In this document: in pieces, positions 35,110 to 49,700 of the stretch
Numbering within the stretch: the first letter of the stretch is position 1
How the letters are laid out: every line of letters begins with the position of its first letter
Assembly (NCBI RefSeq): GCF_004193775.1
Contig: NC_041011.1
Coordinates: 10,505,656 to 10,569,655 of the forward strand
Reading direction: 5' to 3'
Source of the DNA: Glycine soja
Lineage: Eukaryota > Streptophyta > Magnoliopsida > Fabales > Fabaceae
DNA length: 64,000 bases
Notes under the pieces: generated by a model
Seen by the model: only the letters and a program-made list of their open reading frames with translations
The model's database searches: none
Told to the model about the DNA's origin: nothing
Position numbers and translations under genes: made by a program

Positions 35110-38100
35110 CAATGTTGTTAATGGCGGATGACGATTCATGGCAGAAAGCCAAAAATCCGCCATAAAAATATGGTGGATGGCATAGCGGAAAATGGAGAAT
35201 GTCATGGCGGACAAAAATATATATACATATATATAAACTCATTGAAATTGAAAAAAAAAACAATGGATTGCATTCAAATAAACTAAAAAAGTTTCATGAG
35301 TTAATACAATAATCAAGTACCAACACCAAATAAACTCATTAAAGAGTTCAAAATAAGAAAATGATAAAAACATAATGCAAAGTGCAAAGTGAAGGTTCAG
35401 GCTCTAATCATCTTCTCCAATCCCAACATAATCATATTCGTTATTATCATATGGTAATGGAGCATCTCCCTCTCCCTCTTCCCCATCAGATGCCTCAAAA
35501 TTGACCATGATTTCTTCTTCTTCAGATTCAAGATCAATATTCTCCTCAAAATCTAGATCCTCATCATTTTCTTGGACTACTTTTTGCTTCCTTGATGAAG
35601 ATCCAACAACCATTGCTTGTTTTTTTAGAAGTTTGGGTAGCAGCAACACTTGTTGTTTTTTACTTTTTCCGCCTAGTATACATCCTACACTCCAACCCCC
35701 GAAGCCTGATACACAGTTGCCCAATTTAGAGCATCATCATCTTCAAATACCAAATCATTTCCAGCATCATTATCATCATCTTGATCCATCTCTCCCACGA
35801 TCCGTTCATTGCACACATCAATATCATTAAGAGAAATTGGATCAATTTCATCTCTTGCATTATATCTTTGCTTCAATTGTTGGTTGTATTTGACAAACAC
35901 CAAATCATGCAACCTCTTGTGCTCAAGCCTATTTCATTTTTTGGAATGAATCTACAACATAACAAATAAATGTTGATTTCAATCTCAAATATACTCCAAA
36001 TAAAACTTGATCATAAAAATTAAATAAAATTAAAAAGTATAGTTAGTGTTTTGTCACAATTACTTGCTCAAACACACTCCAATTTCTTTCACATCCTGAA
36101 ACACTGCAAGTCAAACTCAAAATTTTAATAGCTAGCTTCTACAAATTTGGAGTTTGTGACCCAAACATTCGCCACCAATATGCTGCAATACCAATTACCA
36201 ACTAAGAGCATAACTTAGAATTATGAATTATAACATTAATACATAAAAAAATAGTATAGTATTTGTATTTTTCATATGGTAAAAGTTTCTTACTAGGAGA
36301 ATGGGTTTTCCTTTGAGCCATTGCAAAGTCAGAACCAAAGTGTTCAACACCAATAATGTAAAGGTGCAACTCGGTTAGAATTTTCTATTGCACATCAAAT
36401 TGTGGAATTAACTTCTTAATACACTCAAACAAACCATTGGTGACCTCAAAATCAAAGTCCAAGTCAGTGTTGTCATAAAAGAACTTTGGATTTAAGAAGT
36501 GGGCAGCTGCATGCAATGGCCTATGAAGCTGAAAATTCCATCTTTTATCAATGATTGCAAACACATCTTTGTACTTGCTTTCATTGTTGTTGAAAGACTT
36601 GATAATTGTTTCTTTTGCCTTGTCCATTGCTTCATAAATATAGCCCATGGCTGGTTTCCTTTCACCATCCACAAGACGAAGCACTTTCACAAGTGGAGCC
36701 ATGACTTTAAGAGTGTAAACCACACTATTCCCAATAAAAGGCATGAGCACTACCTTTGCAGCTTCTTTTCCCTTAGGCTCCTTAGATAGCTTGTTCAAGG
36801 TCCATTCATCAGAAGTAAACATCTTTCTAATATTGGTTTTCTCTTTATGGAGCCTTTCTAAGGTTAGATAAGAAGTGGCAAATCTAGTAATAGCATGTCT
36901 CACCAATTCCCTCTTGTTTATAAAATTTCTCAACAAACTTAAGGTACTAGAATGGGCATAGATAAACCCAACTAGATTAATTTCCCTTCTAATTGTCTTC
37001 CTTATCAAGGGAAACTTCCCAATATCTTCAAGCATCAAATCAATACAATAAGTTGCACAAGGAGTCCAATAAATATGTTTCCTTTTCTCCTCCAACAACT
37101 TACCCTCTAAAACATAGTTGCTCCCATTATCGGTTACAACTTGAACAACATTCTCTTCTCCAACTTCCTCCATAATGGCATCAAGCAACTCAAAAATCTT
37201 TTCACTTGTCTTTAAAAAATCAGAGCCATCAACAGACTTCAAAAACATGGTACCAACTTGAGAGTTAATCAAAAAATTAATGATGCATCTTTGTTTCCGA
37301 TCAGTCCATGCATCGAACATAATAGTACAACCATACTTGACCTATTGCTCCCTATGACCTTTCATCAAATTTTCAGTATATTCAACTTCCTTCTTCAGGA
37401 GTGGAACTCTGATGTCATGATAGCTAGGAATGGACAAATGTGGTTCATATTGACGAATGGCTGCAACCATATTCTCAACGCTTTTCAATTTAATGAGGTT
37501 GAATGACAAACCGCTTGGTACCAAAAGCGAGCAATATGTTGATGCACCTTCAATACTTCATTCTTATCCATTGACTCTCTTATGTTCATTTGCCTCAACA
37601 TCTCCATTTTTCTCCAATTGATTGCATTTTCTGAATTCTTACAAAATTTGTCCATTGGTCCTTTTTTAGTCCCACACTTTGTCTTAGCACTTGCAGTAGC
37701 ATTAGAAGAGTCCGCAAACTCATCATCTTCACTTCCATCACATCCAATTAATTCACCAAATTCAAAATCTCTTATATTTGTCATATTACCACTGCCAGAA
37801 GTACTGTAAGTGGTCCCACTTTTTTTGGTAGTCATATATTCCTTCAACTCTTCGACTACATTTGGTGGAGTTTTCTTGCAAGCTACAATGTTATCCGACT
37901 TCCCAATCAGGTGTTGTTTGGCTCTGATTATTCCTCCCTTTGTGATTTTTTCACAGAAATTACAAACAATTGTGTTTTTATTCCTTCCACCAGTGGATGA
38001 CAATATTTCCAGCTTGGGTCTGTCTTATTTTTCCTCGTTGCACTTGTAGTAGTAGCATCGAATGATGGTTCAGCCATTTAAAAGAGGACTGAACAGAAAA

Positions 38101-38682
38101 AAAATTATGGTGTCAAATAGAAAAAATAAATAAAAATGGGACTGTCAAAAGTAAAAAGAGAGTGTCAAATAAGAAAAGGAAAAAGAAAAGCTAAGGAGTG
38201 TCAAACAACAAAAACCAAATTAAAAAAAAAAATTAAAGCTAGCACGCACCACTTCGTAAACGCCACGATGTTCACCGCCTTCGTGAGGGTAATCGCCGCC
38301 GTTCGTGCCTGTGCTCGTCACCGCTGTGGGGTCGTCACTGCTAGCTGCGTTCTGCGTGCGGGGGGTGGCAATTGGGTGTAGGGGTTGCTCTTTTAGTTGG
38401 AGTAGGGCTGCGTTCTGAATTCTGATTCAACCTGCGTGGGAGGTGAGGGCTGCGCTTTTGATTAACTTACCGGGTAGGGTTGGGTCGGGTCAGCCCAATT
38501 CCTACCGCGAAAAAAAAAAACAAAAAAAAATGCTATTTCCGCCATGCCCCCATAATCGCCATGACCGCCATGGCATCGCCATTCGCAACCCGCCACGCCA
38601 CCGCTATTCGGTGGCGTTTTTTCAAAAAATCGTCACGCCTTTCCGCCATGGCACTGTCATCGCCGCCATTTGACAACACTTG
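35110..38682 (-). mobile_element. hAT-superfamily DNA transposon, degenerate
   Basis: The left end CAATGTTGTTAATGGCGGAT and the right end (reverse complement CAAGTGTTGTCAAATGGCGG) are terminal inverted repeats of the plant hAT type. Both subterminal regions carry many copies of GGCGG/CCGCC and GCCATGGC, as expected for transposase binding sites. The transposase lies inside on the minus strand. The 8-bp flanks (ATCCAAAC left, TCCCAACA right) are similar but not identical, so the target duplication is uncertain. Confidence 0.8.
35400..38080 (-). pseudogene. hAT transposase (BED finger, DUF659, hAT dimerisation domain), broken
   Basis: The start is near 38078 (MAEPSFDATTTSATRKNKTD, then WKYCHPLV), followed by a one-base frameshift into the BED zinc finger (NTIVCNFCEKITKGGI, then KQHL) at 37966-37880. 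The DUF659 core with the DDE-like region follows: an in-frame TAG just before VKYGCTIMFDAWTDRK, then VVQVVTDNGSNYV and YWTPCATYCIDLMLEDIGKF at 37150-36998. Further stops follow QFDVQ (36385) and precede KLAIKILSL. The dimerisation motif SVSGCERNWSVFEQ is at about 36112-36071 and a last exon is near 35925-35690. With a frameshift and at least three stops it cannot be active. Confidence 0.88.
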
Positions 38683-39976
38683 TCCCAACAAATCAAATAA
38701 TATTTTCATCAATATAATGATTGATTTAAATAAATAAAAAATCAATGTAATATACTTCATTATAATTTAAAATATGTCACCACACCAATATAGATTTTCA
38801 ACATGAAATGTCATATTTGTAGTATTGTTAGCCTTAACTCAATCACACTATGGTATCTTCCCCTATCCCTAGGAGACAAACTAATTACTTTTCTATTAGG
38901 GAATAAACAACTTAAATGATTAACACAGTGTTAGAAACAATGTTATAAAACTCAGACCAATGATTGACTTTATATAATACTATGTCAATGGGTTACAACC
39001 TGAATTAGTGAGTTATTAATTGAATTTTATGATCTAGACTTATACACTTTTCCCCCCAAAATATATATCAACAAATCCATACAGTGTAGTGGTCTAAATT
39101 TTGTACGCTATTAGGTGCTATGTTAATTTGATCCTTGCCTACTTTAATACCGCTTGCTTTGTACACGAGAGAGTAAAACAAGAAAAAGCTAGCAACCAGG
39201 GACTGAGCCAACCCCCCTCCCGGGGGGAATGTATACATATATAAATTTATACGAAATATTATTAATCTATATATTATAAAACATTAATTACAATAACAAT
39301 ATATATAAAATATATCTTTTTGAATTTTTCATAACATAAAAAATATATTTAAATATATTTTTCGTTCTTACAATTTAGTATTTTTTTTCATTTTTGTCCC
39401 TGTGATTTCTTTTAATCATTATAAAATGTGTTCGTTTTATTTTTATACTTAAAAAGCTTTAAATAGTGCTTTGAATAGTAAAAAAAATGCTTCGAATAGT
39501 AAGAAAAATGTTATGTAAAATGCTTTAAGAACGAAAATGAAAAAAAATACTAAATTGTAAAGATAAAAAAAGATATTCAAGCCTACACTTATCTATAATT
39601 AAATTTACACTAGAATTTTCAAATAAAGTTTATAATAAATTTTCTTTGTTGACGAAAGTTAATAAATAAATTTTAATTTTCCAATCAATTAAAACTAAAG
39701 CAGTATAAATGAAAGACTAATAAAGTTATTTGATTTCTAAAAAAATAAAGTTATTTTATTTCAAATGAAACTATTTTTAACTTTTAAAATAACAATAACT
39801 AATTATAAAAATAAAATATTACTTGAACAATTACACTTGAAAAGAATGCAATTATCTCTTCTTTAAAGTCTATAAAGAAAAAAATAAAAAATTTATTTAA
39901 AATAAGAAAAATGTCATTATGTTAAATACTGTTATCTACAAAATTAAATCTTATTAAATAAAAAATAATATTAAAA

Positions 39977-40026
<50 letters not shown>

Positions 40027-40874
40027 AAAAAAATATTGCAAAAAATTAGGGGAAGTATCTTTTTGCTGGGAACATCATCAACAAAAAATTATTATGTTCA
40101 CTATTTTTCATCCACCGATGCAGAAAATTATCCAGTTTTCCATTCTCGTATGAGGCCGGAAATTTTATTGGCAATAGGTCGGCAGAAGAATTCTCGAGGG
40201 TTATTTGATTCATTTTTTTTAGTTTTATTCATAAATTAATATTAATTTATCTTCGAATAAATTTGTTTATTTTCTTAGTTTCTATCCAATATTTTTTTAA
40301 TAGAAAATAAGAAAAAAAGAAAATAAATTATTATTTGAATATTCTTGAACCCAACTAGAAAACGGATCCAATACTTCAAAATAGAATTAAGCTTAGAGTC
40401 ATATGAATGAAAATCTCATGCAAGCACGAACATCCATCCGTCACACACAAGACTCTAGAGGGGAGAAGGCACTGGTACTAATCCCCTTTTCTTAAAATTT
40501 CTCATGTACATTATTAAGTAAAATTAAGTAAAGATATTTCTCACGGATTTCTGGATCTATCTGTCCTAGAGCACGATAGAAAGTTATTATTACATAGACT
40601 ATATTGATTTAAGAAAAAGAAAAAAGTTATTACAAAGAGATGTTTTAACCTAGTTTGATGACATCAACTTCAAATCAATAACATATGATTCTAAGAATTA
40701 ACTCGAATTGGTTAGTACACCAAAAATAAAAAACTCGAACTAGTTATAAGTTTTATTCCTAATCCATCCGACCAATTAGTTTAATAACACTAGTTAGAAC
40801 TTAAAACATTCGAAACACACACTTGAATCTTGAATGGACTAATCATACGCAGTCTTTAGGCTGGTATCTGAGGC

Positions 40875-40915
<41 letters not shown>

Positions 40916-41004
40916 TAGTATTATTATTATTATTATTAAGTTAAAAAATTATTATAAATTAATCCTTTATGAAAAAGATAAAAGCAAATATTTTCATCAT
41001 TTTA

Positions 41005-41058
<54 letters not shown>
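38683..41058. other. intergenic, AT-rich, microsatellites
   Basis: No gene. Contains a (TA)n run at about 39984-40023, an (AAT)n block facing an (ATT)n block at 40877-40938 that forms a near-perfect palindrome, and a (TTA)n run at about 41008-41058. An imperfect inverted pair at 39345-39420 and 39520-39580 (TTTTCGTTCTT facing AAGAACGAAAA) may be a small MITE. Confidence 0.6.
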
Positions 41059-41295
41059 GGTTAAATTACTCATTTGGTCCCTATAGTTTCATGATTCTTA
41101 CATTGTTAGTCCATATAGTTTAAAAGTGGTCTTTTTAATTCCTATAGTTTGTATTTTAATTCTCGTTTAGTCCCTATAATTTAAAAGTGTTCTTTTTAGT
41201 CCTTATAGTTTGTATTTTAATTCTGTAATTTAAAAACTATAGGGACTAAAAAACTAAGAATCATGAAACTATATGGATCAAATGAGTAATTTAAC
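41059..41295. repeat. MITE inserted in an ATT microsatellite
   Basis: The left end GGTTAAATTACTCATTTGGT and the right end (reverse complement GTTAAATTACTCATTTGATC) are inverted repeats that continue inward (AACTATAGGGAC facing GTCCCTATAGTTT). ATT repeats lie on both outer sides, so the target was a trinucleotide run. The type resembles small Mutator-like MITEs. Confidence 0.7.
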
Positions 41296-43796
41296 ATTAT
41301 TATTATTATCATTTAAGGAAATGCAGTTTGTATAAAATGTTAAGAATTTAAATTTAAGCAATTTAACTTTTTTTACAAAACTATTATTTTTGTTTTGTAG
41401 ATCATTTTTATGTTTTTTTTTTGTGATATTAAGTAAATATTTAAAATATTAAAAGAAACAAAAATGATCAATTTTTATCTTAGCAAATTTCTATAATAAA
41501 ATTAATGTTAAGTAAATATTTTAAAAATGAATATGTAGATAATTTTTTTTTTGAAAAAATTATGTTTTTAAAATTTATAAAATGAAAATAATTAATATTA
41601 ATATTGTTAAAATAACAACAGAGACCTGTGTAATCCACGGCTCTAAATCTAACCCGATTGGATGTGGATCAGTCGTTACTCGTTAACATACGCCTTCAAT
41701 AAATAGGAAACTATAAAATAAATTTGATCAAATCAATGGAATGCTAAAAGATTTTCAACTCGTGTGTTTTTTATTTAATATATATTTATGAATGTATAAG
41801 TAGTTTCATAATCAGTAGAGATATTATTATTCATCAAATGTCCACATCATGTCATATAAAATATTCCGTGGATGGAAAACGGGAAAAGTGACCAAATTCA
41901 AATTCCATTCGAATTCAACTTTTCATAAACTATAGGATTTATAATACGTAAAGTAAAAACGAGAGTATTTATTTGACATTAATTTGAAATAAATTAAATT
42001 TATAAGATATTTTTATTAAGTTAAAGGTGAATAAAGCTTTTGAATAAAAAAAAGTAGAATAAAGCTTTACTTTCTAATTATTTTATACAAAAACTATATG
42101 GATGATAATTAATGTATAAATCAATGATGATAAATATTTCTAATTAGTGTATTTTTTTTTACTGAATCTAATTAGTGTACCTAAAAGTAACAATATTGAA
42201 TGAAAATGTATAGTTAAACTTTTTCAAATATTAATAAGTTGTGGTTTTTTTTGTGTGAATATATTAGTAAGTAGTGGTGAGCATGACCCAATCTGGTCCA
42301 TTAACTTTTTTTACATGAAATTGAGAGATGTGCTAAGACCGATTGAAGGGAGCAATCCTAATTATAGATTAACACTACAACCTTTAATAGCCAAAATAAC
42401 ACATTCCAATTAGTGTAGTATTTTCAATAGTAAGTAGAAAGATTGTCTCCTCAAGGACTTGTTTGTACTAAGCTTTTTTGTGTAAACTCAACAACTAAGC
42501 AATGGTAATTTCTTTTTTTGAGATAAGGTTGCAATTAATTGAAGTTCAACTCTGAAATTAAACTACTAAAAATAAGGTACATTCCACAAAGACAATATAT
42601 CAAACAGTTGATGTGCAGTAATTGGAAACAACAATTAAACAAACTAGTTAGGGTTTTTAGTGGTACTTGGCAAACATTTCGATAAAAAATGATTTTTATC
42701 TATTTAATGAGAACCATAACAATATCTCAATCCACTCAAGTCTTCTAACCTTGATTTCTCAAGTAAAAGAGGCTAAATCACTTAACTCTACTCCTAACTG
42801 CTAAGCAAGTTAAGTTAAATGATTTATTTAAGAGAAAAGATTGCCAAGAGAATAATAAACATTACTTTATCCCCAAATGAGACAATCATTATATAGCATT
42901 CTCAAATCTCAATTTTAAAGCATTTTCTAATGACAATGAAACATACAAATAAGTGTTTGGGTGATCAAGCCAAGAACAAACATTAAAAGCAAAGAAATAA
43001 CATTATTATTGAATAATCATTAAATAGATAGTAGACATAGTTACATGAGATTTGCTAGTACACAAAATCCTCAACTTCAAAGAGATTAACTCGTCATTGT
43101 CATGAGAAGCTACCAAAACATACAAGGGAAAGTTAAAAAAATGGAAGATTGGTGAAGGAAGTAAAAGAGAGTAAGTTCTTGAGTCTCTAACCGCTACACA
43201 TGCAACCCTAGATTGATATTGAATGTCTCCAATGATGAGTGGATCCAAATTCCATGCAATATCTTTGTTTTGTTGTTTCCTCATTAAAGCACACTAAGTG
43301 AATTTTTCATGGGATCACTTTTTTTCTTCTTCCAAAGAGGTTGCCTCACTCAACGAGCCTTGATGTTGTTGACATGGCTTCTTCAAGAGAAATCTGCTAA
43401 GAGAGAAAGACTTCTCGCTTAGCCACCAGCTACCACATGTCTTCTTCTAATATGGCTTCCTAGTTAAGCTACTTGGCAAACTCATTGAGTGATCAATTTT
43501 CACTTCCAAACCCTTAATTTCTTTCCAGGTGCACTAAAATGACTAAATCACTGTAAAAACATGTAAAAGCTAATAAATTTCCTAAATTTTAACTGTATGA
43601 AAATATCTAACTAATTATATATATTCCCTAACTTAAACAAGGGCAAACTTAGCTACGATTCAAGGAAAAGTGAGATAATTATTGTGAAATAAATTGCAAA
43701 TATAGGAATGCACAACCATTATCAATCTCCCTCAAACTTAAAGCTTTTCTTGTCCTCAAGAAAAAGTAAAATAAACTAAAATAAGTTAGATTAACG
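41296..43796. other. intergenic and probable retroelement-derived sequence left of the array
   Basis: No coding region. The part from about 42440 to 43796 includes phrases such as CAAACTTAAAGCTTTTC and TTGTCCTCAAG (43735-43760), which resemble untranslated regions of plant Ty3/Gypsy elements. No LTR or protein could be tied to it, so the origin is inference. Confidence 0.4.
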
Positions 43797-46700
43797 ACAA
43801 GACTAAGGACTAGGAGCAATTACAATTCCCAAAACATAAGCATGTTCACCAAAACAAAACAAGTTCACACGATCTCAAAATCACACTTGTTATGGTGATT
43901 TTGATATATAGAATCATAAAAGAAAGGAACTCAAGAGTTCAAGGGATCAACAAGAATGGCAATTGGCAATGAAAAGATAAAAAATACAATTCATTTCTCA
44001 CAAGGCTAGTATTTTACTTAAGTACACAAGTGTTTCAGGTGCACATGATATTCAATCAATCCCAATTGGAATTACACAATCCCAACTTTGCATACCATCT
44101 CATTCAATGCAATTGCACACACACAACATGGATCACTAAGGACTTTATTAAAGTTGTAATTTGGCTAGGCTACAAAGGAAAATTGTTTTTTTATATCCTA
44201 GAAATCAAAGCACCTAAGGGTCTAGGAGAACACTAACTAATTTCCTTTTCAATTCATGAGACAAACAATTCCAAACATTGTTTCCCAACATTTTATTGAC
44301 AAATTTAAAATAGCAACAACAAGTTCACCAAAACAACAAGACTAAGGACTAGGATCAATTACAATTCCCAAAACATAAGCATGTTCACCAAAACAAAACA
44401 AGTTCACACGATCTCAAAATCACACTTGTTATGGTGATTTTGATATATAGAATCATAAAAGAAAGGAACTCAAGAGTTCAAGGGATCAACAAGAATGGCA
44501 ATTGGCAATGAAAAGATAAAAAATACAATTCATTTCTCACAAGGCTAGTATTTTACTTAAGTACACAAGTGTTTCAGGTGCACATGATATTCAATCAATC
44601 CCAATTGGAATTACACAATCCCAACTTTGCATACCATCTCATTCAATGCAATTGCACACACACAACATGGATCACTAAGGACTTTATTAAAGTTGTAATT
44701 TGGCTAGGCTACAAAGGAAAATTGTTTTTTTATATCCTAGAAATCAAAGCACCTAAGGGTCTAGGAGAACACTAACTAATTTCCTTTTCAATTCATGAGA
44801 CAAACAATTCCAAACACTGTTTCCCAACATTTTATTGACAAATTTAAAATAGCAACAACAAGTTCACCAAAACAACAAGACTAAGGACTAGGATCAATTA
44901 CAATTCCCAAAACATAAGCATGTTCACCAAAACAAAACAAGTTCACACGATCTCAAAATCACACTTGTTATGGTGATTTTGATATATAGAATCATAAAAG
45001 AAAGGAACTCAAGAGTTCAAGGGATCAACAAGAATGGCAATTGGCAATGAAAAGATAAAAAATACAATTCATTTCTCACAAGGCTAGTATTTTACTTAAG
45101 TACACAAGTGTTTCAGGTGCACATGATATTCAATCAATCCCAATTGGAATTACACAATCCCAACTTTGCATACCATCTCATTCAATGCAATTGCACACAC
45201 ACAACATGGATCACTAAGGACTTTATTAAAGTTGTAATTTGGCTAGGCTACAAAGGAAAATTGTTTTTTTATATCCTAGAAATCAAAGCACCTAAGGGTC
45301 TAGGAGAACACTAACTAATTTCCTTTTCAATTCATGAGACAAACAATTCCAAACACTGTTTCCCAACATTTTATTGACAAATTTAAAATAGCAACAACAA
45401 GTTCACCAAAACAACAAGACTAAGGACTAGGATCAATTACAATTCCCAAAACATAAGCATGTTCACCAAAACAAAACAAGTTCACACGATCTCAAAATCA
45501 CACTTGTTATGGTGATTTTGATATATAGAATCATAAAAGAAAGGAACTCAAGAGTTCAAGGGATCAACAAGAATGGCAATTGGCAATGAAAAGATAAAAA
45601 ATACAATTCATTTCTCACAAGGCTAGTATTTTACTTAAGTACACAAGTGTTTCAGGTGCACATGATATTCAATCAATCCCAATTGGAATTACACAATCCC
45701 AACTTTGCATACCATCTCATTCAATGCAATTGCACACACACAACATGGATCACTAAGGACTTTATTAAAGTTGTAATTTGGCTAGGCTACAAAGGAAAAT
45801 TGTTTTTTTATATCCTAGAAATCAAAGCACCTAAGGGTCTAGGAGAACACTAACTAATTTCCTTTTCAATTCATGAGACAAACAATTCCAAACACTGTTT
45901 CCCAACATTTTATTGACAAATTTAAAATAGCAACAACAAGTTCACCAAAACAACAAGACTAAGGACTAGGATCAATTACAATTCCCAAAACATAAGCATG
46001 TTCACCAAAACAAAACAAGTTCACACGATCTCAAAATCACACTTGTTATGGTGATTTTGATATATAGAATCATAAAAGAAAGGAACTCAAGAGTTCAAGG
46101 GATCAACAAGAATGGCAATTGGCAATGAAAAGATAAAAAATACAATTCATTTCTCACAAGGCTAGTATTTTACTTAAGTACACAAGTGTTTCAGGTGCAC
46201 ATGATATTCAATCAATCCCAATTGGAATTACACAATCCCAACTTTGCATACCATCTCATTCAATGCAATTGCACACACACAACATGGATCACTAAGGACT
46301 TTATTAAAGTTGTAATTTGGCTAGGCTACAAAGGAAAATTGTTTTTTTATATCCTAGAAATCAAAGCACCTAAGGGTCTAGGAGAACACTAACTAATTTC
46401 CTTTTCAATTCATGAGACAAACAATTCCAAACACTGTTTCCCAACATTTTATTGACAAATTTAAAATAGCAACAACAAGTTCACCAAAACAACAAGACTA
46501 AGGACTTTACAATTCCCAAAACATAAGCATGTTCACCAAAACAAAACAAGTTCACACGATCTCAAAATCACACTTGTTATGGTGATTTTGATATATAGAA
46601 TCATAAAAGAAAGGAACTCAAGAGTTCAAGGGATCAACAAGAATGGCAATTGGCAATGAAAAGATAAAAAATACAATTCATTTCTCACAAGGCTAGTATT

Positions 46701-49700
46701 TTACTTAAGTACACAAGTGTTTCAGGTGCACATGATATTCAATCAATCCCAATTGGAATTACACAATCCCAACTTTGCATACCATCTCATTCAATGCAAT
46801 TGCACACACACAACATGGATCACTAAGGACTTTATTAAAGTTGTAATTTGGCTAGGCTACAAAGGAAAATTGTTTTTTTATATCCTAGAAATCAAAGCAC
46901 CTAAGGGTCTAGGAGAACACTAACTAATTTCCTTTTCAATTCATGAGACAAACAATTCCAAACACTGTTTCCCAACATTTTATTGACAAATTTAAAATAG
47001 CAACAACAAGTTCACCAAAACAACAAGACTAAGGACTAGGATCAATTACAATTCCCAAAACATAAGCATGTTCACCAAAACAAAACAAGTTCACACGATC
47101 TCAAAATCACACTTGTTATGGTGATTTTGATATATAGAATCATAAAAGAAAGGAACTCAAGAGTTCAAGGGATCAACAAGAATGGCAATTGGCAATGAAA
47201 AGATAAAAAATACAATTCATTTCTCACAAGGCTAGTATTTTACTTAAGTACACAAGTGTTTCAGGTGCACATGATATTCAATCAATCCCAATTGGAATTA
47301 CACAATCCCAACTTTGCATACCATCTCATTCAATGCAATTGCACACACACAACATGGATCACTAAGGACTTTATTAAAGTTGTAATTTGGCTAGGCTACA
47401 AAGGAAAATTGTTTTTTTATATCCTAGAAATCAAAGCACCTAAGGGTCTAGGAGAACACTAACTAATTTCCTTTTCAATTCATGAGACAAACAATTCCAA
47501 ACACTGTTTCCCAACATTTTATTGACAAATTTAAAATAGCAACAACAAGTTCACCAAAACAACAAGACTAAGGACTAGGATCAATTACAATTCCCAAAAC
47601 ATAAGCATGTTCACCAAAACAAAACAAGTTCACACGATCTCAAAATCACACTTGTTATGGTGATTTTGATATATAGAATCATAAAAGAAAGGAACTCAAG
47701 AGTTCAAGGGATCAACAAGAATGGCAATTGGCAATGAAAAGATAAAAAATACAATTCATTTCTCACAAGGCTAGTATTTTACTTAAGTACACAAGTGTTT
47801 CAGGTGCACATGATATTCAATCAATCCCAATTGGAATTACACAATCCCAACTTTGCATACCATCTCATTCAATGCAATTGCACACACACAACATGGATCA
47901 CTAAGGACTTTATTAAAGTTGTAATTTGGCTAGGCTACAAAGGAAAATTGTTTTTTTATATCCTAGAAATCAAAGCACCTAAGGGTCTAGGAGAACACTA
48001 ACTAATTTCCTTTTCAATTCATGAGACAAACAATTCCAAACACTGTTTCCCAACATTTTATTGACAAATTTAAAATAGCAACAACAAGTTCACCAAAACA
48101 ACAAGACTAAGGACTAGGATCAATTACAATTCCCAAAACATAAGCATGTTCACCAAAACAAAACAAGTTCACACGATCTCAAAATCACACTTGTTATGGT
48201 GATTTTGATATATAGAATCATAAAAGAAAGGAACTCAAGAGTTCAAGGGATCAACAAGAATGGCAATTGGCAATGAAAAGATAAAAAATACAATTCATTT
48301 CTCACAAGGCTAGTATTTTACTTAAGTACACAAGTGTTTCAGGTGCACATGATATTCAATCAATCCCAATTGGAATTACACAATCCCAACTTTGCATACC
48401 ATCTCATTCAATGCAATTGCACACACACAACATGGATCACTAAGGACTTTATTAAAGTTGTAATTTGGCTAGGCTACAAAGGAAAATTGTTTTTTTATAT
48501 CCTAGAAATCAAAGCACCTAAGGGTCTAGGAGAACACTAACTAATTTCCTTTTCAATTCATGAGACAAACAATTCCAAACACTGTTTCCCAACATTTTAT
48601 TGACAAATTTAAAATAGCAACAACAAGTTCACCAAAACAACAAGACTAAGGACTAGGATCAATTACAATTCCCAAAACATAAGCATGTTCACCAAAACAA
48701 AACAAGTTCACACGATCTCAAAATCACACTTGTTATGGTGATTTTGATATATAGAATCATAAAAGAAAGGAACTCAAGAGTTCAAGGGATCAACAAGAAT
48801 GGCAATTGGCAATGAAAAGATAAAAAATACAATTCATTTCTCACAAGGCTAGTATTTTACTTAAGTACACAAGTGTTTCAGGTGCACATGATATTCAATC
48901 AATCCCAATTGGAATTACACAATCCCAACTTTGCATACCATCTCATTCAATGCAATTGCACACACACAACATGGATCACTAAGGACTTTATTAAAGTTGT
49001 AATTTGGCTAGGCTACAAAGGAAAATTGTTTTTTTATATCCTAGAAATCAAAGCACCTAAGGGTCTAGGAGAACACTAACTAATTTCCTTTTCAATTCAT
49101 GAGACAAACAATTCCAAACACTGTTTCCCAACATTTTATTGACAAATTTAAAATAGCAACAACAAGTTCACCAAAACAACAAGACTAAGGACTAGGATCA
49201 ATTACAATTCCCAAAACATAAGCATGTTCACCAAAACAAAACAAGTTCACACGATCTCAAAATCACACTTGTTATGGTGATTTTGATATATAGAATCATA
49301 AAAGAAAGGAACTCAAGAGTTCAAGGGATCAACAAGAATGGCAATTGGCAATGAAAAGATAAAAAATACAATTCATTTCTCACAAGGCTAGTATTTTACT
49401 TAAGTACACAAGTGTTTCAGGTGCACATGATATTCAATCAATCCCAATTGGAATTACACAATCCCAACTTTGCATACCATCTCATTCAATGCAATTGCAC
49501 ACACACAACATGGATCACTAAGGACTTTATTAAAGTTGTAATTTGGCTAGGCTACAAAGGAAAATTGTTTTTTTATATCCTAGAAATCAAAGCACCTAAG
49601 GGTCTAGGAGAACACTAACTAATTTCCTTTTCAATTCATGAGACAAACAATTCCAAACACTGTTTCCCAACATTTTATTGACAAATTTAAAATAGCAACA

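Noticed and set aside
35501..35830. Plus-strand frame of 109 codons within the hAT region
   Set aside because: It is antisense to the acidic C-terminal part of the hAT transposase relic.
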